This document shows positions 16,205 to 25,179 of a stretch of DNA of 64,000 nucleotides, in pieces. The stretch is from Bacillota bacterium (lineage in GTDB: Bacteria; Bacillota; Clostridia; Lachnospirales; Anaerotignaceae), in the NCBI GenBank assembly GCA_021768705.1, contig JAETUG010000003.1, positions 62,001 to 126,000 of the forward strand, in the 5' to 3' direction. The notes below the pieces were generated by a model. The model searched no databases. It was not told where the DNA came from and worked only from the letters and a program-made list of their open reading frames with translations. The translations under genes were made by a program, and so were the position numbers. Each line of letters opens with the position of its first letter. Positions within the stretch are counted from its first letter, which is position 1.

Positions 16205-17416
16205 TTGGCGTTATGGTATTATTTACGTGGATATGTTAGAATAAGGGCAAAGGGCTTTTCTGCCGAACGCTTTATGAATATGGCGGCTTACCGCGGAGTC
16301 TATCTTTGGGATGTGGTTCAGGCAGGGGCTGGCATGACGATGAAAGCGGCAGGCGGCAGTTTGGATATTTTGGAGGCCTGTGCGGAAAAAACAGGCTGTA
16401 CCATCGAAGTCCTTGGCTGGGGCGGTCTGCCGTATTTTCTGGGGCGGTTTCGCAAGAGACAAGTCTGGGCGGCAGGGCTGTTGCTTTTTGCCGCAGGGCT
16501 CTATCTGCTTTCCTCCTTTATCTGGACAGTGGAGGTGGAAGGGAATGAACGCCTTGGGGAAGAAGAAATCCTTTCCTTTTGCGGAGAAATGGGTCTGAAG
16601 CCCGGCGTATGGAAGCGAAACGTGGATACGGAGGATATTACCAACAAGCTTCTGGAAAATTTCGCCGATATCTCTTGGGTCAGCGTAGGCATCCGTGGGA
16701 CAGATGCCACGATCAAACTGGCGGAGACCATCGAAAAGGTGGAACTGGTGGATCAGGAGACTCCCTGTGATATGGTTGCTTCTGCCGACGGCGTGATTTT
16801 GCAGATCACTGCGGAGCGGGGAACGCCTTTGGTTATGGCAGGGGATGTGGTGCAAAAGGGCGATGTCCTGATCTCTTCCGAACTCACCATTGGTCTGGAA
16901 GGGGAGGAACAGCATACGGAATATACCGGGGCGGAAGGAGCCGTTACAGCCCGCATCTGGCAGCGGCTGACAGAGGAAATGCCCCTGCAGTATGAAGAAG
17001 TTCTTTACAGCGGCGTGGAAAAGGAAAACCATAGCCTTATTTTTTCTGAAAAAGAGCTGGATATCATCCATCCCAACGGAGATGGAGAATGGGAAAAGAC
17101 GGTGCTGGAAGAAACGCCCTTGTCTTTGGGGGATTTTACATTGCCCCTGAAATGGAAAAAAGAAATTTGGAAGGCTTGTGAAACGGTGGAAAAAGAACGC
17201 ACCGTGGAGGAAGCAAAATCCCTTTTGGAAGAAAATTTAAGAAAAAAAGCAGAGAATTTATTGTCTGCTTACGGTAAAATAGAAAATATAGAAATCAAAT
17301 TCGAAGAATACGCCGACTGTGTCCGTGCCGAAGCGGAGATCACCATGGCGGAGCGAATAGAGAAAAAACAATTGAGAACACAAGAAAAGGAGCGTGAAAA
17401 TGCCGATGGCATTTGA
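16205..17416 (+). CDS. yqfD: Sporulation protein YqfD
   Basis: The roughly 403-residue protein matches YqfD: a conserved WYYLRGYVRIRAKGFSAERFMNMAAYRGVYLWDV opening, one strong transmembrane helix (LLLFAAGLYLLSSFIW, about residue 95), then a large extracytoplasmic part with VEVEGNERLGEEEILSFCGEMGLKPGVW. The most likely start is TTG 16205, 9 nt after GGGGTGAGG; the frame is open further upstream (TTG at 16154), but that start lacks a good site. It overlaps phoH by 17 bp. Function in sporulation is family knowledge; its molecular role is unclear. Confidence 0.88.
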   Translation: MALWYYLRGYVRIRAKGFSAERFMNMAAYRGVYLWDVVQAGAGMTMKAAGGSLDILEACAEKTGCTIEVLGWGGLPYFLGRFRKRQVWAAGLLLFAAGLYLLSSFIWTVEVEGNERLGEEEILSFCGEMGLKPGVWKRNVDTEDITNKLLENFADISWVSVGIRGTDATIKLAETIEKVELVDQETPCDMVASADGVILQITAERGTPLVMAGDVVQKGDVLISSELTIGLEGEEQHTEYTGAEGAVTARIWQRLTEEMPLQYEEVLYSGVEKENHSLIFSEKELDIIHPNGDGEWEKTVLEETPLSLGDFTLPLKWKKEIWKACETVEKERTVEEAKSLLEENLRKKAENLLSAYGKIENIEIKFEEYADCVRAEAEITMAERIEKKQLRTQEKERENADGI

Positions 17417-18404
17417 AAGAACCATGCAGATGGATAATCGTATCATCCTGCCTGTTTTCGGGCAGTTTGATGCCAATATCAAAAAAATTGAAAAGGCCTG
17501 CGAAGTCAGCATCGTCAATCGGGGCGATGATGTGAAAATTTCCGGTGAGGAAAAAAATGTCCATAAGGCCTGGAATGTGATGCATTCCCTGGCGGCATTG
17601 GCAAGAAAGGGCGAGGAGATCACAGAGCAGAATCTGGAATACTTCATTTCCTCTGCGGAGGAAGCCGATTTGAAGGAGCTGGAAAAGGTATACGATGACC
17701 TGATCTGCATTACCGTCAACGGCAGACCCTTGAAGCCCAAAACCCTGGGGCAGAAAAAGTATGTTGATTTGATTAAAAATAACACAGTTGTTTTTGGTAT
17801 TGGCCCCGCCGGTACAGGGAAAACCTACCTCGCCATGGCAATGGCTATCACTGCTTTCAAAAATAACGAAGTGAACCGCATTATCCTGACCCGTCCTGCC
17901 ATTGAAGCGGGGGAAAAGCTGGGCTTCCTGCCCGGGGATTTGCAGCAGAAGGTAGACCCCTATCTGCGCCCTTTGTATGATGCCCTGTACGAGATCATGG
18001 GTGCAGAAAATTTTATGAAAAATATGGAGAAGGGGCTCATTGAAGTGGCTCCCTTGGCTTATATGCGTGGGCGTACGTTGGATAATGCCTTTATTGTGCT
18101 GGATGAAGCCCAGAATACCACGCCCGAACAGATGAAGATGTTTCTGACCCGTATTGGCTATGGCTCCAAGGCGGTCATTACCGGGGACGTGACCCAGATC
18201 GACTTAGCGGAAGGCAAGCGAAGCGGTCTGATGGAAGCAACAAAGATCTTATCGGGTATCGAAGGCATCGGTCAGATCACATTAACCAATAAGGATGTTG
18301 TGCGCCATCCGCTGGTGCAGAAGATCATCCTTGCCTATGAAAAGTTTGAAAACAAGAAACGAGGCGATCAGGATGGCAAGAAGGAAAGACGCTTCCCCAA
18401 ATAA
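17400..18404 (+). CDS. phoH: PhoH family ATPase
   Basis: The 334-residue cytoplasmic protein contains Walker A GPAGTGKT near residue 138 and Walker B FIVLDEAQN near 232, with RPAIEAGEKLGFLPGDLQQKVDPY between, diagnostic of PhoH. The N-terminal part is KH-like. The ATG at 17400 sits 6 nt after AGGAG; a GTG at 17394 is a poorer alternative. It overlaps yqfD by 17 bp and the pgpH gene by 32 bp, as part of the conserved yqfD-phoH-pgpH-ybeY cluster. PhoH proteins are often linked to RNA metabolism; the precise role is unknown. Confidence 0.93.
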   Translation: MPMAFERTMQMDNRIILPVFGQFDANIKKIEKACEVSIVNRGDDVKISGEEKNVHKAWNVMHSLAALARKGEEITEQNLEYFISSAEEADLKELEKVYDDLICITVNGRPLKPKTLGQKKYVDLIKNNTVVFGIGPAGTGKTYLAMAMAITAFKNNEVNRIILTRPAIEAGEKLGFLPGDLQQKVDPYLRPLYDALYEIMGAENFMKNMEKGLIEVAPLAYMRGRTLDNAFIVLDEAQNTTPEQMKMFLTRIGYGSKAVITGDVTQIDLAEGKRSGLMEATKILSGIEGIGQITLTNKDVVRHPLVQKIILAYEKFENKKRGDQDGKKERRFPK

Positions 18405-20514
18405 CCAAAAGAAACGATCCTATCAGGGGATCATGTATACCATTGCTATCCTCCTGACCATTTTTTGCATCGGCACAGGCTCTTATGTGCAGGAAATGGA
18501 TACGGTGCAGGTGGGCTCTGTGGCAGAAAAACGCTATGTTGCCGAAGCCGATGCTGTGGATGAGGTGGCTACGAAAAAATTGAAGGACGCAGCCGCAGAC
18601 AGCGTTGCGCCTATTTATAAACAGGATGCCGCAGTGAAAGAGGAAAGCCGTACAAAGGTCGATGAATTGTTTCAGGACTTGAATCATATCCTTGCCTCTT
18701 TGGAAAAAGGGGAAAGCTTTTATGAAAAAGCAAAGGAAGCTCCCTGGAAGCTGCCTGTGGTTCTGACGGAAAAACAACTGAATGCTTATGCCGGGCTGGA
18801 TGCCGCTAACCGCAGCTTATTTGCGGAGGATTGTGTGGCAGTCATGAATCAGGTTTATGGGGAAGGCATCACTGCCGATGCTTTGGAAAACGGCAGGACA
18901 AAGGCCAATGAAGCCTTTGGCACCACTGCATGGAACCGTGCCCTGAAGGAAATGGCAAGTGGGATTTTCGCGGCGGCATTGGAACCGAACCTCCTGCCCG
19001 ATGAAACAGCCATGGAGACTGCCCGGGAAGAAAAACGGGCAGAAGTGGAAGATGTGATGATCCGCAAAAATCAAAAAATCGTGGATGAAGGGGAGATCAT
19101 CACTCAGGATATCTATGACAGATTGGTCAGCCTGCATCTGGTGGGCGGCACCGATTATACCGATAGTGCCTTGCCCCTTCTGGGCAGTATGCTGATGGTG
19201 GCGTTGCTGTTCGTTGCCCTGTATCTCTTTTTTGCATGGGGAAAAGGGGTTGTGGTACTGAAGCAGAATGAAGTGAAGATGCTGTTCAGCGTGTATGTCA
19301 TCATGGTGATTTTGCTGCGGCTGATGTCGGGCATCTCTTATTTTACTCTGATCCCCCTGGGGCTGTTTGCCATGCTTTCCAGCCTTTTGGTAGGCAGAAG
19401 AGTGGCATTGGTCATGAATTCCTTGTTCTGTATCATCGGCTGTTTTATTTTCAACGGCGATGCGCAGTTTTTGATGTATTCCCTGCTGGTGGGCACATTG
19501 GGTGCTTTGCTGATCCAAAAAACGGACAAGCGGCAGATGATCGTTCCCATTGCCGTGGCTATGGGTGCGGTCAGCTTTTTCGCCATGCTGGGGGTTGGTC
19601 TGTTCTTCGAGGATGGCTATACGACAGGTTTACTGTTAAAATCTGTCTTTGGGGCAGTGATGGGGCTGCTTTCTGTCACGATTGCCGTGGGCAGTCTGCC
19701 CTTCTGGGAGGCAACCTTTGAAGCCAATACGCCTTTGCGTCTGCTGGAGCTGACCAATCCCAATAATGAGCTGCTGCGCAAGCTGATGTTGGAGGCCCCG
19801 GGGACCTATCACCATAGTCTGATCGTTGCCAATCTGGCGGAAACGGCGGCCTATGGCATCGGTGCCAATACGGCCTTGGCAAGGGCAGGTGCCTATTACC
19901 ACGATATCGGCAAGCTGAAAAATCCCCAGTTTTTTGCGGAAAACCAGACGGGCTATAACCCCCATGATGACCTTGCACCGGAGAGCAGTGCCAAGATCAT
20001 TACCCAGCACCCGAAAAACGGCGTGGAGATGGGGCTGGAATATAATCTGCCCCACATTGTTTTGGATGTCATTCGGGAGCATCATGGGACAAGCCTTGTG
20101 AAGTTTTTCTATTTCAAGGCACTGAAGGCCTATGGGGCGGAGAATGTAAAGGAATCCGATTATCGCTATCAGGGAACCGTCCCCACCTCCCGAGAATCTG
20201 CTGTCGTTATGCTGGCGGATACGGTGGAGGCGGCGGTGCGCTCCATGCTGGGCAGCGGCAAGACCTTGGAAGAAGCGGAAGGCGTGATTAAAAATCTGAT
20301 CAAAGATAAGCTGGATGATGGACAGCTGGATCATAGCGGTCTTGCGATCCATGAATTGGAAATCATCCGCAAGGCATTTATCGAAGTGTTCCACGGGATG
20401 TATCATGAGCGGGTGGCATACCCCAAACAGGAAGAAATCGAAGCGGCGGCGAAAAAAGAAGCCCCTGCAACAGAAAAAAGAGAGGAAGAAAACAGTGAAT
20501 CTACTGATCGATAA
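18373..20514 (+). CDS. pgpH: 7TM-HD phosphohydrolase, cyclic-di-AMP phosphodiesterase PgpH/YqfF type
   Basis: The 713-residue membrane protein has a signal-anchor near residue 25, a large extracellular 7TMR-HDED domain (about 45-270), seven hydrophobic helices (about 275-450) and a cytoplasmic HD domain with HHSLIV near 480, YYHDIGK near 507, HPKNG and IREHHGT. This architecture is that of PgpH, which hydrolyses the second messenger c-di-AMP. The ATG at 18373 lies inside the end of phoH, 8 nt after GAGG, suggesting translational coupling. ybeY starts within its last codons. Confidence 0.93.
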   Translation: MARRKDASPNNQKKRSYQGIMYTIAILLTIFCIGTGSYVQEMDTVQVGSVAEKRYVAEADAVDEVATKKLKDAAADSVAPIYKQDAAVKEESRTKVDELFQDLNHILASLEKGESFYEKAKEAPWKLPVVLTEKQLNAYAGLDAANRSLFAEDCVAVMNQVYGEGITADALENGRTKANEAFGTTAWNRALKEMASGIFAAALEPNLLPDETAMETAREEKRAEVEDVMIRKNQKIVDEGEIITQDIYDRLVSLHLVGGTDYTDSALPLLGSMLMVALLFVALYLFFAWGKGVVVLKQNEVKMLFSVYVIMVILLRLMSGISYFTLIPLGLFAMLSSLLVGRRVALVMNSLFCIIGCFIFNGDAQFLMYSLLVGTLGALLIQKTDKRQMIVPIAVAMGAVSFFAMLGVGLFFEDGYTTGLLLKSVFGAVMGLLSVTIAVGSLPFWEATFEANTPLRLLELTNPNNELLRKLMLEAPGTYHHSLIVANLAETAAYGIGANTALARAGAYYHDIGKLKNPQFFAENQTGYNPHDDLAPESSAKIITQHPKNGVEMGLEYNLPHIVLDVIREHHGTSLVKFFYFKALKAYGAENVKESDYRYQGTVPTSRESAVVMLADTVEAAVRSMLGSGKTLEEAEGVIKNLIKDKLDDGQLDHSGLAIHELEIIRKAFIEVFHGMYHERVAYPKQEEIEAAAKKEAPATEKREEENSESTDR

Positions 20515-20965
20515 CAGAACAGATACGGCCCTTTCGCCGGAGCTGGAAGAAGCCATCGGGAAAGCGGCGGCAGAAGCATTGAAATACGAAGCATTTGATG
20601 AAAACTGCGAGATCAGCGTTTCCATTGTGGATAACGAGGAAATCCGCCAGATCAATAAGCAGTTCCGCAATATTGACAGAGCCACAGATGTCCTCAGCTT
20701 TCCTATGCTGACTTTCGAGGAAGGGGAGGAAGCAGAGGTCAACGAAAATGACGAAATCATTTTGGGGGATATCATCATTTCCCTGGAACGGGCGAAGGAA
20801 CAGGCGGAGGAATACGGTCATTCCCTGAAACGGGAAATTGCTTTTCTGACTGCCCATAGTATGCTACATCTTCTGGGCTATGACCACATGGAACCAGAGG
20901 AGGAAGCGGAGATGTTCCGCCGACAGAAGGAGATTTTGCTGCAGGCAGGTTTCCCCAGAGAATAA
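20495..20965 (+). CDS. ybeY: rRNA maturation endoribonuclease YbeY
   Basis: The 156-residue protein carries HSMLHLLGYDH near residue 120, the HxxxHxxGxDH zinc motif of YbeY, and NIDRATDVLSFPM earlier. YbeY takes part in 16S rRNA 3'-end processing and ribosome quality control. Start is GTG 20495, 7-8 nt after GAGAGGAAG and overlapping the end of pgpH. Length is typical. The operon appears to end with the long intergenic stem-loop downstream. Confidence 0.94.
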   Translation: MNLLIDNRTDTALSPELEEAIGKAAAEALKYEAFDENCEISVSIVDNEEIRQINKQFRNIDRATDVLSFPMLTFEEGEEAEVNENDEIILGDIIISLERAKEQAEEYGHSLKREIAFLTAHSMLHLLGYDHMEPEEEAEMFRRQKEILLQAGFPRE

Positions 20966-20973
20966 AAAACCAA

Positions 20974-21052
20974 GCCGCCCTTGCATAGAAAAAACTTTTT
21001 CTCGCAGAAACGCAGGCTAAACAACTCGAAAAAGTATTTTCTATCGGGCGGT
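20974..21052 (+). repeat. Long intergenic stem-loop between ybeY and cdd
   Basis: GCCGCCC at 20974 pairs with GGGCGGT at 21046, ATAGAAAA with TTTTCTAT and ACTTTTTC with GAAAAAGT, giving one long, nearly continuous stem around a central region of about 25 nt. It is too long for a plain terminator and lacks a T-tail; TATCAGG at its end resembles the other intergenic repeats. Confidence 0.6.
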
Positions 21053-21089
21053 ATCAGGTTTTATGAAAATGCAGTGAGGAGGAATCCTT

Positions 21090-21482
21090 ATGACAGACAG
21101 AGAATTGGTAAGCATGGCAAAAGAAGCCATGAAGTATGCCTATGCGCCCTATTCCCATTTCAAGGTGGGAACGGCCCTTTTGGCAAAGGATGGCAGGGTA
21201 TTTCAAGGCTGCAACATCGAAAACGCATCCTATGGCGCAACCAACTGTGCCGAGCGCACAGCCATTTTCAAGGCTGTTTCCGAAGGTGTGCGGGAGTTTG
21301 AAGCCATTGCCATCGTTGCCAGCAGTGGAGAGTATGCCGCTCCCTGCGGCATTTGCCGACAGGTGTTGTTTGAATTCCTGCCCGATGGCAAGGTCATTTT
21401 AGATAGCAATGAAAAGGGTATGATGATCTTTTCCGTGCAGGAATTGCTGCCCTTTGGGTTTCGGGGGGAAGATATTAAATAA
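21090..21482 (+). CDS. cdd: Cytidine deaminase
   Basis: The 130-residue enzyme deaminates cytidine and deoxycytidine in pyrimidine salvage. The zinc site is visible as NCAERTA (Cys with catalytic Glu) and PCGICRQVL (two Cys). The opening AKEAMKYAYAPYSHFKVGTALLAKDG is diagnostic and the length matches tetrameric bacterial Cdd. The start ATG follows GAGGAGG. In Firmicutes cdd commonly sits between ybeY/dgkA and era, as here. Confidence 0.96.
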   Translation: MTDRELVSMAKEAMKYAYAPYSHFKVGTALLAKDGRVFQGCNIENASYGATNCAERTAIFKAVSEGVREFEAIAIVASSGEYAAPCGICRQVLFEFLPDGKVILDSNEKGMMIFSVQELLPFGFRGEDIK

Positions 21483-21507
21483 GGAGAAGAAGGAAGGAGA
21501 AGAAGGA

Positions 21508-21867
21508 ATGAAAAAAGCATTTGATTTTTATGTTACACTTTCCCTTGCAGAAACAGCCGAAAAGCTGAAAGAAGGCTTGCACGGAAAAATTGTGAAGGCG
21601 GAGATTTTGGATGAATATCAGCGGACTTTGCCGGATGGCAAGGAGATTCGCCTTATGGTTTTCCAGAAATATGCTTTTATGTCAAATGACAGACCCATAC
21701 TGACTGTGCTGCTGGATGAATTGGACGGAAAAACAAAGGTACACCTTTATGGCGCATCCGGTGTCGGCGGGGCATTAGGGATTGATTGGATGGAAGACGG
21801 GGCTGAATTTGCCCAAAAAGCCCAAAATGTTTTAAAGGAGTATAAAGTGGAAGAATCGGTTTCGTGA
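21508..21867 (+). CDS. Small uncharacterised protein, possibly DUF6054 family
   Basis: The 119-residue soluble protein has no catalytic motif I recognise. It opens with FDFYVTLSLAETAEKLKEGLHG and has a two-sheet pattern ending in an amphipathic helix (FAQKAQNVLKEYKV). The pattern of an N-terminal helix, a beta meander and a final helix, together with size, resembles DUF6054 proteins, but this is tentative. The ATG at 21508 follows AAGGAGAAGAAGG; the upstream extension of the frame overlaps cdd and is unlikely to be used. It lies in a co-directional run between cdd and uracil-DNA glycosylase. Confidence 0.7.
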   Translation: MKKAFDFYVTLSLAETAEKLKEGLHGKIVKAEILDEYQRTLPDGKEIRLMVFQKYAFMSNDRPILTVLLDELDGKTKVHLYGASGVGGALGIDWMEDGAEFAQKAQNVLKEYKVEESVS

Positions 21868-21885
21868 TTTTGAGGTGGAAGAAGT

Positions 21886-22452
21886 ATGGCGGAAAAAAGC
21901 TGGGAGATTTTAGAGGGAGCCTGTTATTCCTGCAAAAAATGCAGGCTTTGGGAAATGCGTACCCATGTGGTCATCGGCAAAGGCAACCCCAATGCGGATA
22001 TCCTGTTCATCGGGGAGGGCCCCGGACAGCAGGAGGATTTGCAGGGCATACCCTTCGTAGGCCCTGCGGGACAATTATTGGATAAAATGCTGGCAAGCGT
22101 CGGCTTATCTTTGGAGGATGTTTATATTGCCAATGTGGTGAAATGCCGCCCGCCCGGCAACCGTGACCCCCACGATGATGAAAAGGCAGCCTGCCTGAAT
22201 TACCTCAGGTATCAGCTGATGCTCATCAAACCGAAGATCATCGTCTGTCTGGGGCGCATCGCCGCCACAACCATCATCGACCCTGAATTCAAGATCACCC
22301 GCCAGAGAGGGCAGTGGTTTGAACGAAAGGGCTATCATATCATGGCAACCTACCATCCCTCCGCATTGCTCAGGGATGAAGCGAAAAAACGCCCCGCATG
22401 GGAGGATATGCAGGCCATCCGTGCCAAATGGGACGAATTAAAGGAAAAATAG
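21886..22452 (+). CDS. Uracil-DNA glycosylase, family 4 (Fe-S)
   Basis: The 188-residue protein removes uracil from DNA. Family 4 features are the N-terminal CxxC pair (Cys16/Cys19 within CYSCKKC), two further Cys near residues 86 (VVKCRPPGNRDP) and 102 (KAACLNYL) that complete a 4Fe-4S site, the GEGPGQQEDLQGIPFVGPAG active-site loop and YHPSALLR. The start is ATG 21886 after GAGGTGG. It follows a cytidine deaminase gene, which is neighbourhood order rather than proof of a joint role. Confidence 0.93.
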   Translation: MAEKSWEILEGACYSCKKCRLWEMRTHVVIGKGNPNADILFIGEGPGQQEDLQGIPFVGPAGQLLDKMLASVGLSLEDVYIANVVKCRPPGNRDPHDDEKAACLNYLRYQLMLIKPKIIVCLGRIAATTIIDPEFKITRQRGQWFERKGYHIMATYHPSALLRDEAKKRPAWEDMQAIRAKWDELKEK

Positions 22453-22483
22453 GATACAGAATAGTTTTTAGGAGGAAAGAAAC

Positions 22484-22963
22484 ATGAACGGCATCGAAGC
22501 ATTGAAAGCAAAATTTGCGGATATCGAAATGAAACCCAATGCAAGAACCATGGAGGAAGTGGAACAGTACATCATTGATAAATGGGGCGCATTTCGTGTG
22601 AAAATCACGGAAACAGAATTGATGGCCCACTATAAAGCAGCTTGTGAATTTGCGAAGATGATGGGACGTGACGCAACCGATATGCAGGATGATATCAGAA
22701 GATACCGCCTGCCCAATACTAATAAAATTCACGTAGTCCTTGGTATGAATTCCGAATATATGACAGCGGAAAACGGCATGAAATATTATCAGGCTTTGTG
22801 CCTGATCAAAGGGCTGACTCAGGAGGATATTGATACAAAGAACGAAAGATGGCTGCAGTATATGCTGCTGTTGGATATGGCAAAGGACTGGGAAGAAAAA
22901 GACCAGATTTTCCTGGCAGAACAGAAAGCGATGCTGAAAGAAAGAGGGGTTGAAATGGAATGA
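22484..22963 (+). CDS. Conserved-looking hypothetical protein upstream of era
   Basis: I do not recognise this 159-residue protein. It is soluble, mostly helical and acidic, with no signal peptide, no membrane segment and no metal motif; MARKERS such as AENGMKYYQALCLIKGLTQEDIDTKNERWLQYMLLLDMAKDWEEKDQIF suggest a helical bundle. It starts at ATG 22484 after AGGAGG, and its stop overlaps the era start (ATGA), so translation of era is probably coupled to it. That fixed coupling is the best hint that it is a real, co-expressed gene. Confidence 0.7.
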   Translation: MNGIEALKAKFADIEMKPNARTMEEVEQYIIDKWGAFRVKITETELMAHYKAACEFAKMMGRDATDMQDDIRRYRLPNTNKIHVVLGMNSEYMTAENGMKYYQALCLIKGLTQEDIDTKNERWLQYMLLLDMAKDWEEKDQIFLAEQKAMLKERGVEME

Positions 22964-23862
22964 AAAAATTTCACTCCGGTTTCGTTTCTCTTGTAGGCAG
23001 ACCCAACGTGGGCAAATCCACATTGATGAACTGTCTCATCGGGGAAAAGATTGCCATTACTTCTCATAAACCCCAGACCACAAGAAATAAGATCACATCC
23101 ATTCTGACGAAAGAGGATTTCCAGTGCGTATTTTTGGATACCCCCGGTATTCATAAGCCAAAATCCAAACTGGGTGAATATATGGTGCGCTCTGCGGAAA
23201 CAACATTTAATGAAGTGGACTTGGTTCTGATGCTGATCGAACCTACGACAGAGATTCAGGCTATGGACCAGTATGTGCTGGATCGCCTGAAAAACATAAA
23301 AACACCTGTTGTGCTGGTCATCAATAAGATCGACACCGTGGAACGGGATATTCTGTTGGAGGTCATTTCTGTATACAATAAGCTGTATGATTTTGCGGAT
23401 GTGGTGCCCATTTCTGCCATGAGAGACAGAAACACAGGGGAGCTTTTGGAAGTGATCAAAAAATACCTGCCGGAAGGCCCCCAGTATTTCCCCGGGGATA
23501 TGGTGACAGACCAGCCGGAACGGCAGATCGCGGCGGAGATCATTCGGGAAAAGGCGTTGTATCTTCTGCAGGATGAAGTGCCCCATGGCATAGCTGTGGA
23601 GATCATGTCCATGAAGAAACGTCCCGATCAGGATATGGTAGATGTGCAGGCGACGATCTATTGTGAACGGGATTCCCATAAGGGTATCATCATCGGCAAG
23701 CAGGGCAGTATGCTGAAGCGCATCGGTTCTACAGCCAGATATGATATGCAGCGGCTGTTGGGTTCGCCCATTTATCTGCAGCTTTGGGTAAAGGTGAAGA
23801 AGGACTGGCGGGACAGTGATTTCCTTTTGAAAAATTTCGGTTACGACAAAAAGAATATTTAA
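22960..23862 (+). CDS. era: GTPase Era
   Basis: Era binds the 3' end of 16S rRNA and assists 30S assembly. The 300-residue protein shows G1 GRPNVGKST (about residue 12), G3 DTPGIH (about 60), G4 NKID (about 120), then a C-terminal KH domain with the GIIIGKQGSMLKRIGSTAR RNA-binding loop. Its ATG overlaps the stop codon of the preceding gene by 4 bp. A modular hairpin element begins a few bases after the stop. Confidence 0.97.
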   Translation: MKKFHSGFVSLVGRPNVGKSTLMNCLIGEKIAITSHKPQTTRNKITSILTKEDFQCVFLDTPGIHKPKSKLGEYMVRSAETTFNEVDLVLMLIEPTTEIQAMDQYVLDRLKNIKTPVVLVINKIDTVERDILLEVISVYNKLYDFADVVPISAMRDRNTGELLEVIKKYLPEGPQYFPGDMVTDQPERQIAAEIIREKALYLLQDEVPHGIAVEIMSMKKRPDQDMVDVQATIYCERDSHKGIIIGKQGSMLKRIGSTARYDMQRLLGSPIYLQLWVKVKKDWRDSDFLLKNFGYDKKNI

Positions 23863-23865
23863 AGA

Positions 23866-24085
23866 CCTTGGGGGCTTTGCCCCCAACGCCCCCACAAGGG
23901 CATCATGCCCTTGACCTGATCGTTCCACAAAACTAGCGTTTTGTGGCATATTTCGATTTTTCATTCTCGCAAAACGGCAGTTTTGCGAGGGTATCAGGGT
24001 CCTAGGGAAATGATTTCCCTAGCGGGGGTTGGGGCAGAGCCCCAAGGTTTTTGCGGGGTTTGGGGCAGAGCCCCAAGGGTTTTAC
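23866..24085 (+). repeat. Modular hairpin intergenic element A
   Basis: Consecutive hairpins: GGGGGC-TTT-GCCCCC (23870), AAGGGCAT-C-ATGCCCTT (23896), CCACAAAAC...GTTTTGTGG (23925), CTCGCAAAAC...GTTTTGCGAG (23966), CTAGGGAAATGATTTCCCTAG (24002, one base over a plain palindrome) and TTGGGGC-AGA-GCCCCAA twice (24029, 24060). This 300-bp gap between era and yqzL holds no other feature. The terminal arms are inverted relative to each other. Confidence 0.75.
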
Positions 24086-24170
24086 AGCCCCGCGGTCTTT
24101 TTGGCAGTATTTTGGCAGTATGGAGGCGTTCTTTTTTTCACATCCTATCTCCAGGAAAGGGGATGGAACG

Positions 24171-24320
24171 ATGAGCGAACAGGAACAGACATACTGGCAG
24201 AGGTTTTTGCAGACAGGGCAGGTGGAGGATTATCTGCGCTATCGCAAATATTTGGCGGAGCAGGCGGAAAACCCCCGCCGTCGTATAGAAGAAGCATCAA
24301 GATATAAGAATTTTTATTGA
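24171..24320 (+). CDS. YqzL-like small protein
   Basis: The 49-residue protein (MSEQEQTYWQRFLQTGQVEDYLRYRKY...) has the YqzL pattern, an aromatic-rich WxxFxxTGxxxxYLxYK core, and sits in the YqzL position between era and recO. The frame is open upstream, but the ATG at 24171 gives the usual size and lies after GGGGATGGAACG. Function is unknown in the family. Location and core motif carry the call; no other evidence is available. Confidence 0.75.
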   Translation: MSEQEQTYWQRFLQTGQVEDYLRYRKYLAEQAENPRRRIEEASRYKNFY

Positions 24321-24339
24321 GATTGATACGAGGTCGGCT

Positions 24340-25062
24340 ATGGGAACAGAAAAGCTGCGGGGCATTGTCATACGGGAACAGATGAAAGGTGAGAGCAACA
24401 AGCAGATCGTCCTTTTGGCGAAGGGCTTGGGGCGTGTCATCCTTTCCGCCCGTGGGGCACGTAATGCCAAAAGCAGACTTTTGGCGGCGACGCAGCTGTT
24501 CTGCTATGCCGATTTTGTTGTTTATGAGGGCAATGGCTTCTATTCCATCACCCAGGCGGAGCTGCTGAACAGTTTTTATGGTCTTCGGATGGATATCGAT
24601 AAATTTTCCGAAGCCATGTATCTGGCGGAGCTGGCAGACCGCAGCTGCCCTGTAGGCATGGAGCAGGATGCGGTGTTGGAGTTGCTGTATTATGCCTTTC
24701 TGGTCATGGATAAGGGTACGCTGCCGCCGAAGCTGGTCTCCCGTATTTTTGAACTGAAGCTATTGCAGATTTCCGGGCTTTTCGCACCGGAGGAATGTAA
24801 TATCTGTGGGAAAAATGAAGGAGATTTATACTTCGATGGCAGAACAGGGGCGTTTTATTGCCCCCAGCATCGCACCCCAAACAGCATCTTTGTGTATGAC
24901 GCCGTTCGAAAAGCGTTTGCCTATGTTTTGGAAAAGGAAGGCAGGGCGGTTTTCGGGTTCAATCTGTCCGAGGAAGCCTTGGATCAGATGACTGTCATCC
25001 TGCGAAGCTACATGGATATACATATGGATCTCAGACTAAAAACTCGAGATTTTTTTGTATAG
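24340..25062 (+). CDS. recO: DNA repair protein RecO
   Basis: RecO loads RecA on SSB-coated DNA with RecR. The 240-residue protein has an N-terminal OB fold (GIVIREQMKGESNKQIVLLAKGLGRVILSARGARNAKS) and a helical C-terminal part with a zinc-type CNICGK pair (about residue 152) and CPQH (about 173). It starts at ATG 24340 after GAGG, 19 bp behind the yqzL-like gene. era-yqzL-recO-glyS order is conserved in Firmicutes. Confidence 0.94.
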   Translation: MGTEKLRGIVIREQMKGESNKQIVLLAKGLGRVILSARGARNAKSRLLAATQLFCYADFVVYEGNGFYSITQAELLNSFYGLRMDIDKFSEAMYLAELADRSCPVGMEQDAVLELLYYAFLVMDKGTLPPKLVSRIFELKLLQISGLFAPEECNICGKNEGDLYFDGRTGAFYCPQHRTPNSIFVYDAVRKAFAYVLEKEGRAVFGFNLSEEALDQMTVILRSYMDIHMDLRLKTRDFFV

Positions 25063-25143
25063 CGGCTGAAATATTGTTCATATTTTGTGGAAAATTGTGC
25101 GCGACTGAAAGAAAATGTGCGGAAAATCGTGCAAGATTTCCCC

Positions 25144-25172
25144 TTGACTTTGGTATCAGAAAGCGTTATCAT
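25144..25172 (+). promoter_or_regulatory. Promoter of the glyS T-box leader
   Basis: TTGACT and TATCAT spaced by 17 bp, immediately upstream of the leader. Confidence 0.72.
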
Positions 25173-25179
25173 AAGTCTC

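Noticed and set aside
23866..24085. Modular hairpins as a CRISPR array
   Set aside because: Repeats are self-complementary modules of different sequence, not identical direct repeats with regular spacers; no cas genes nearby.
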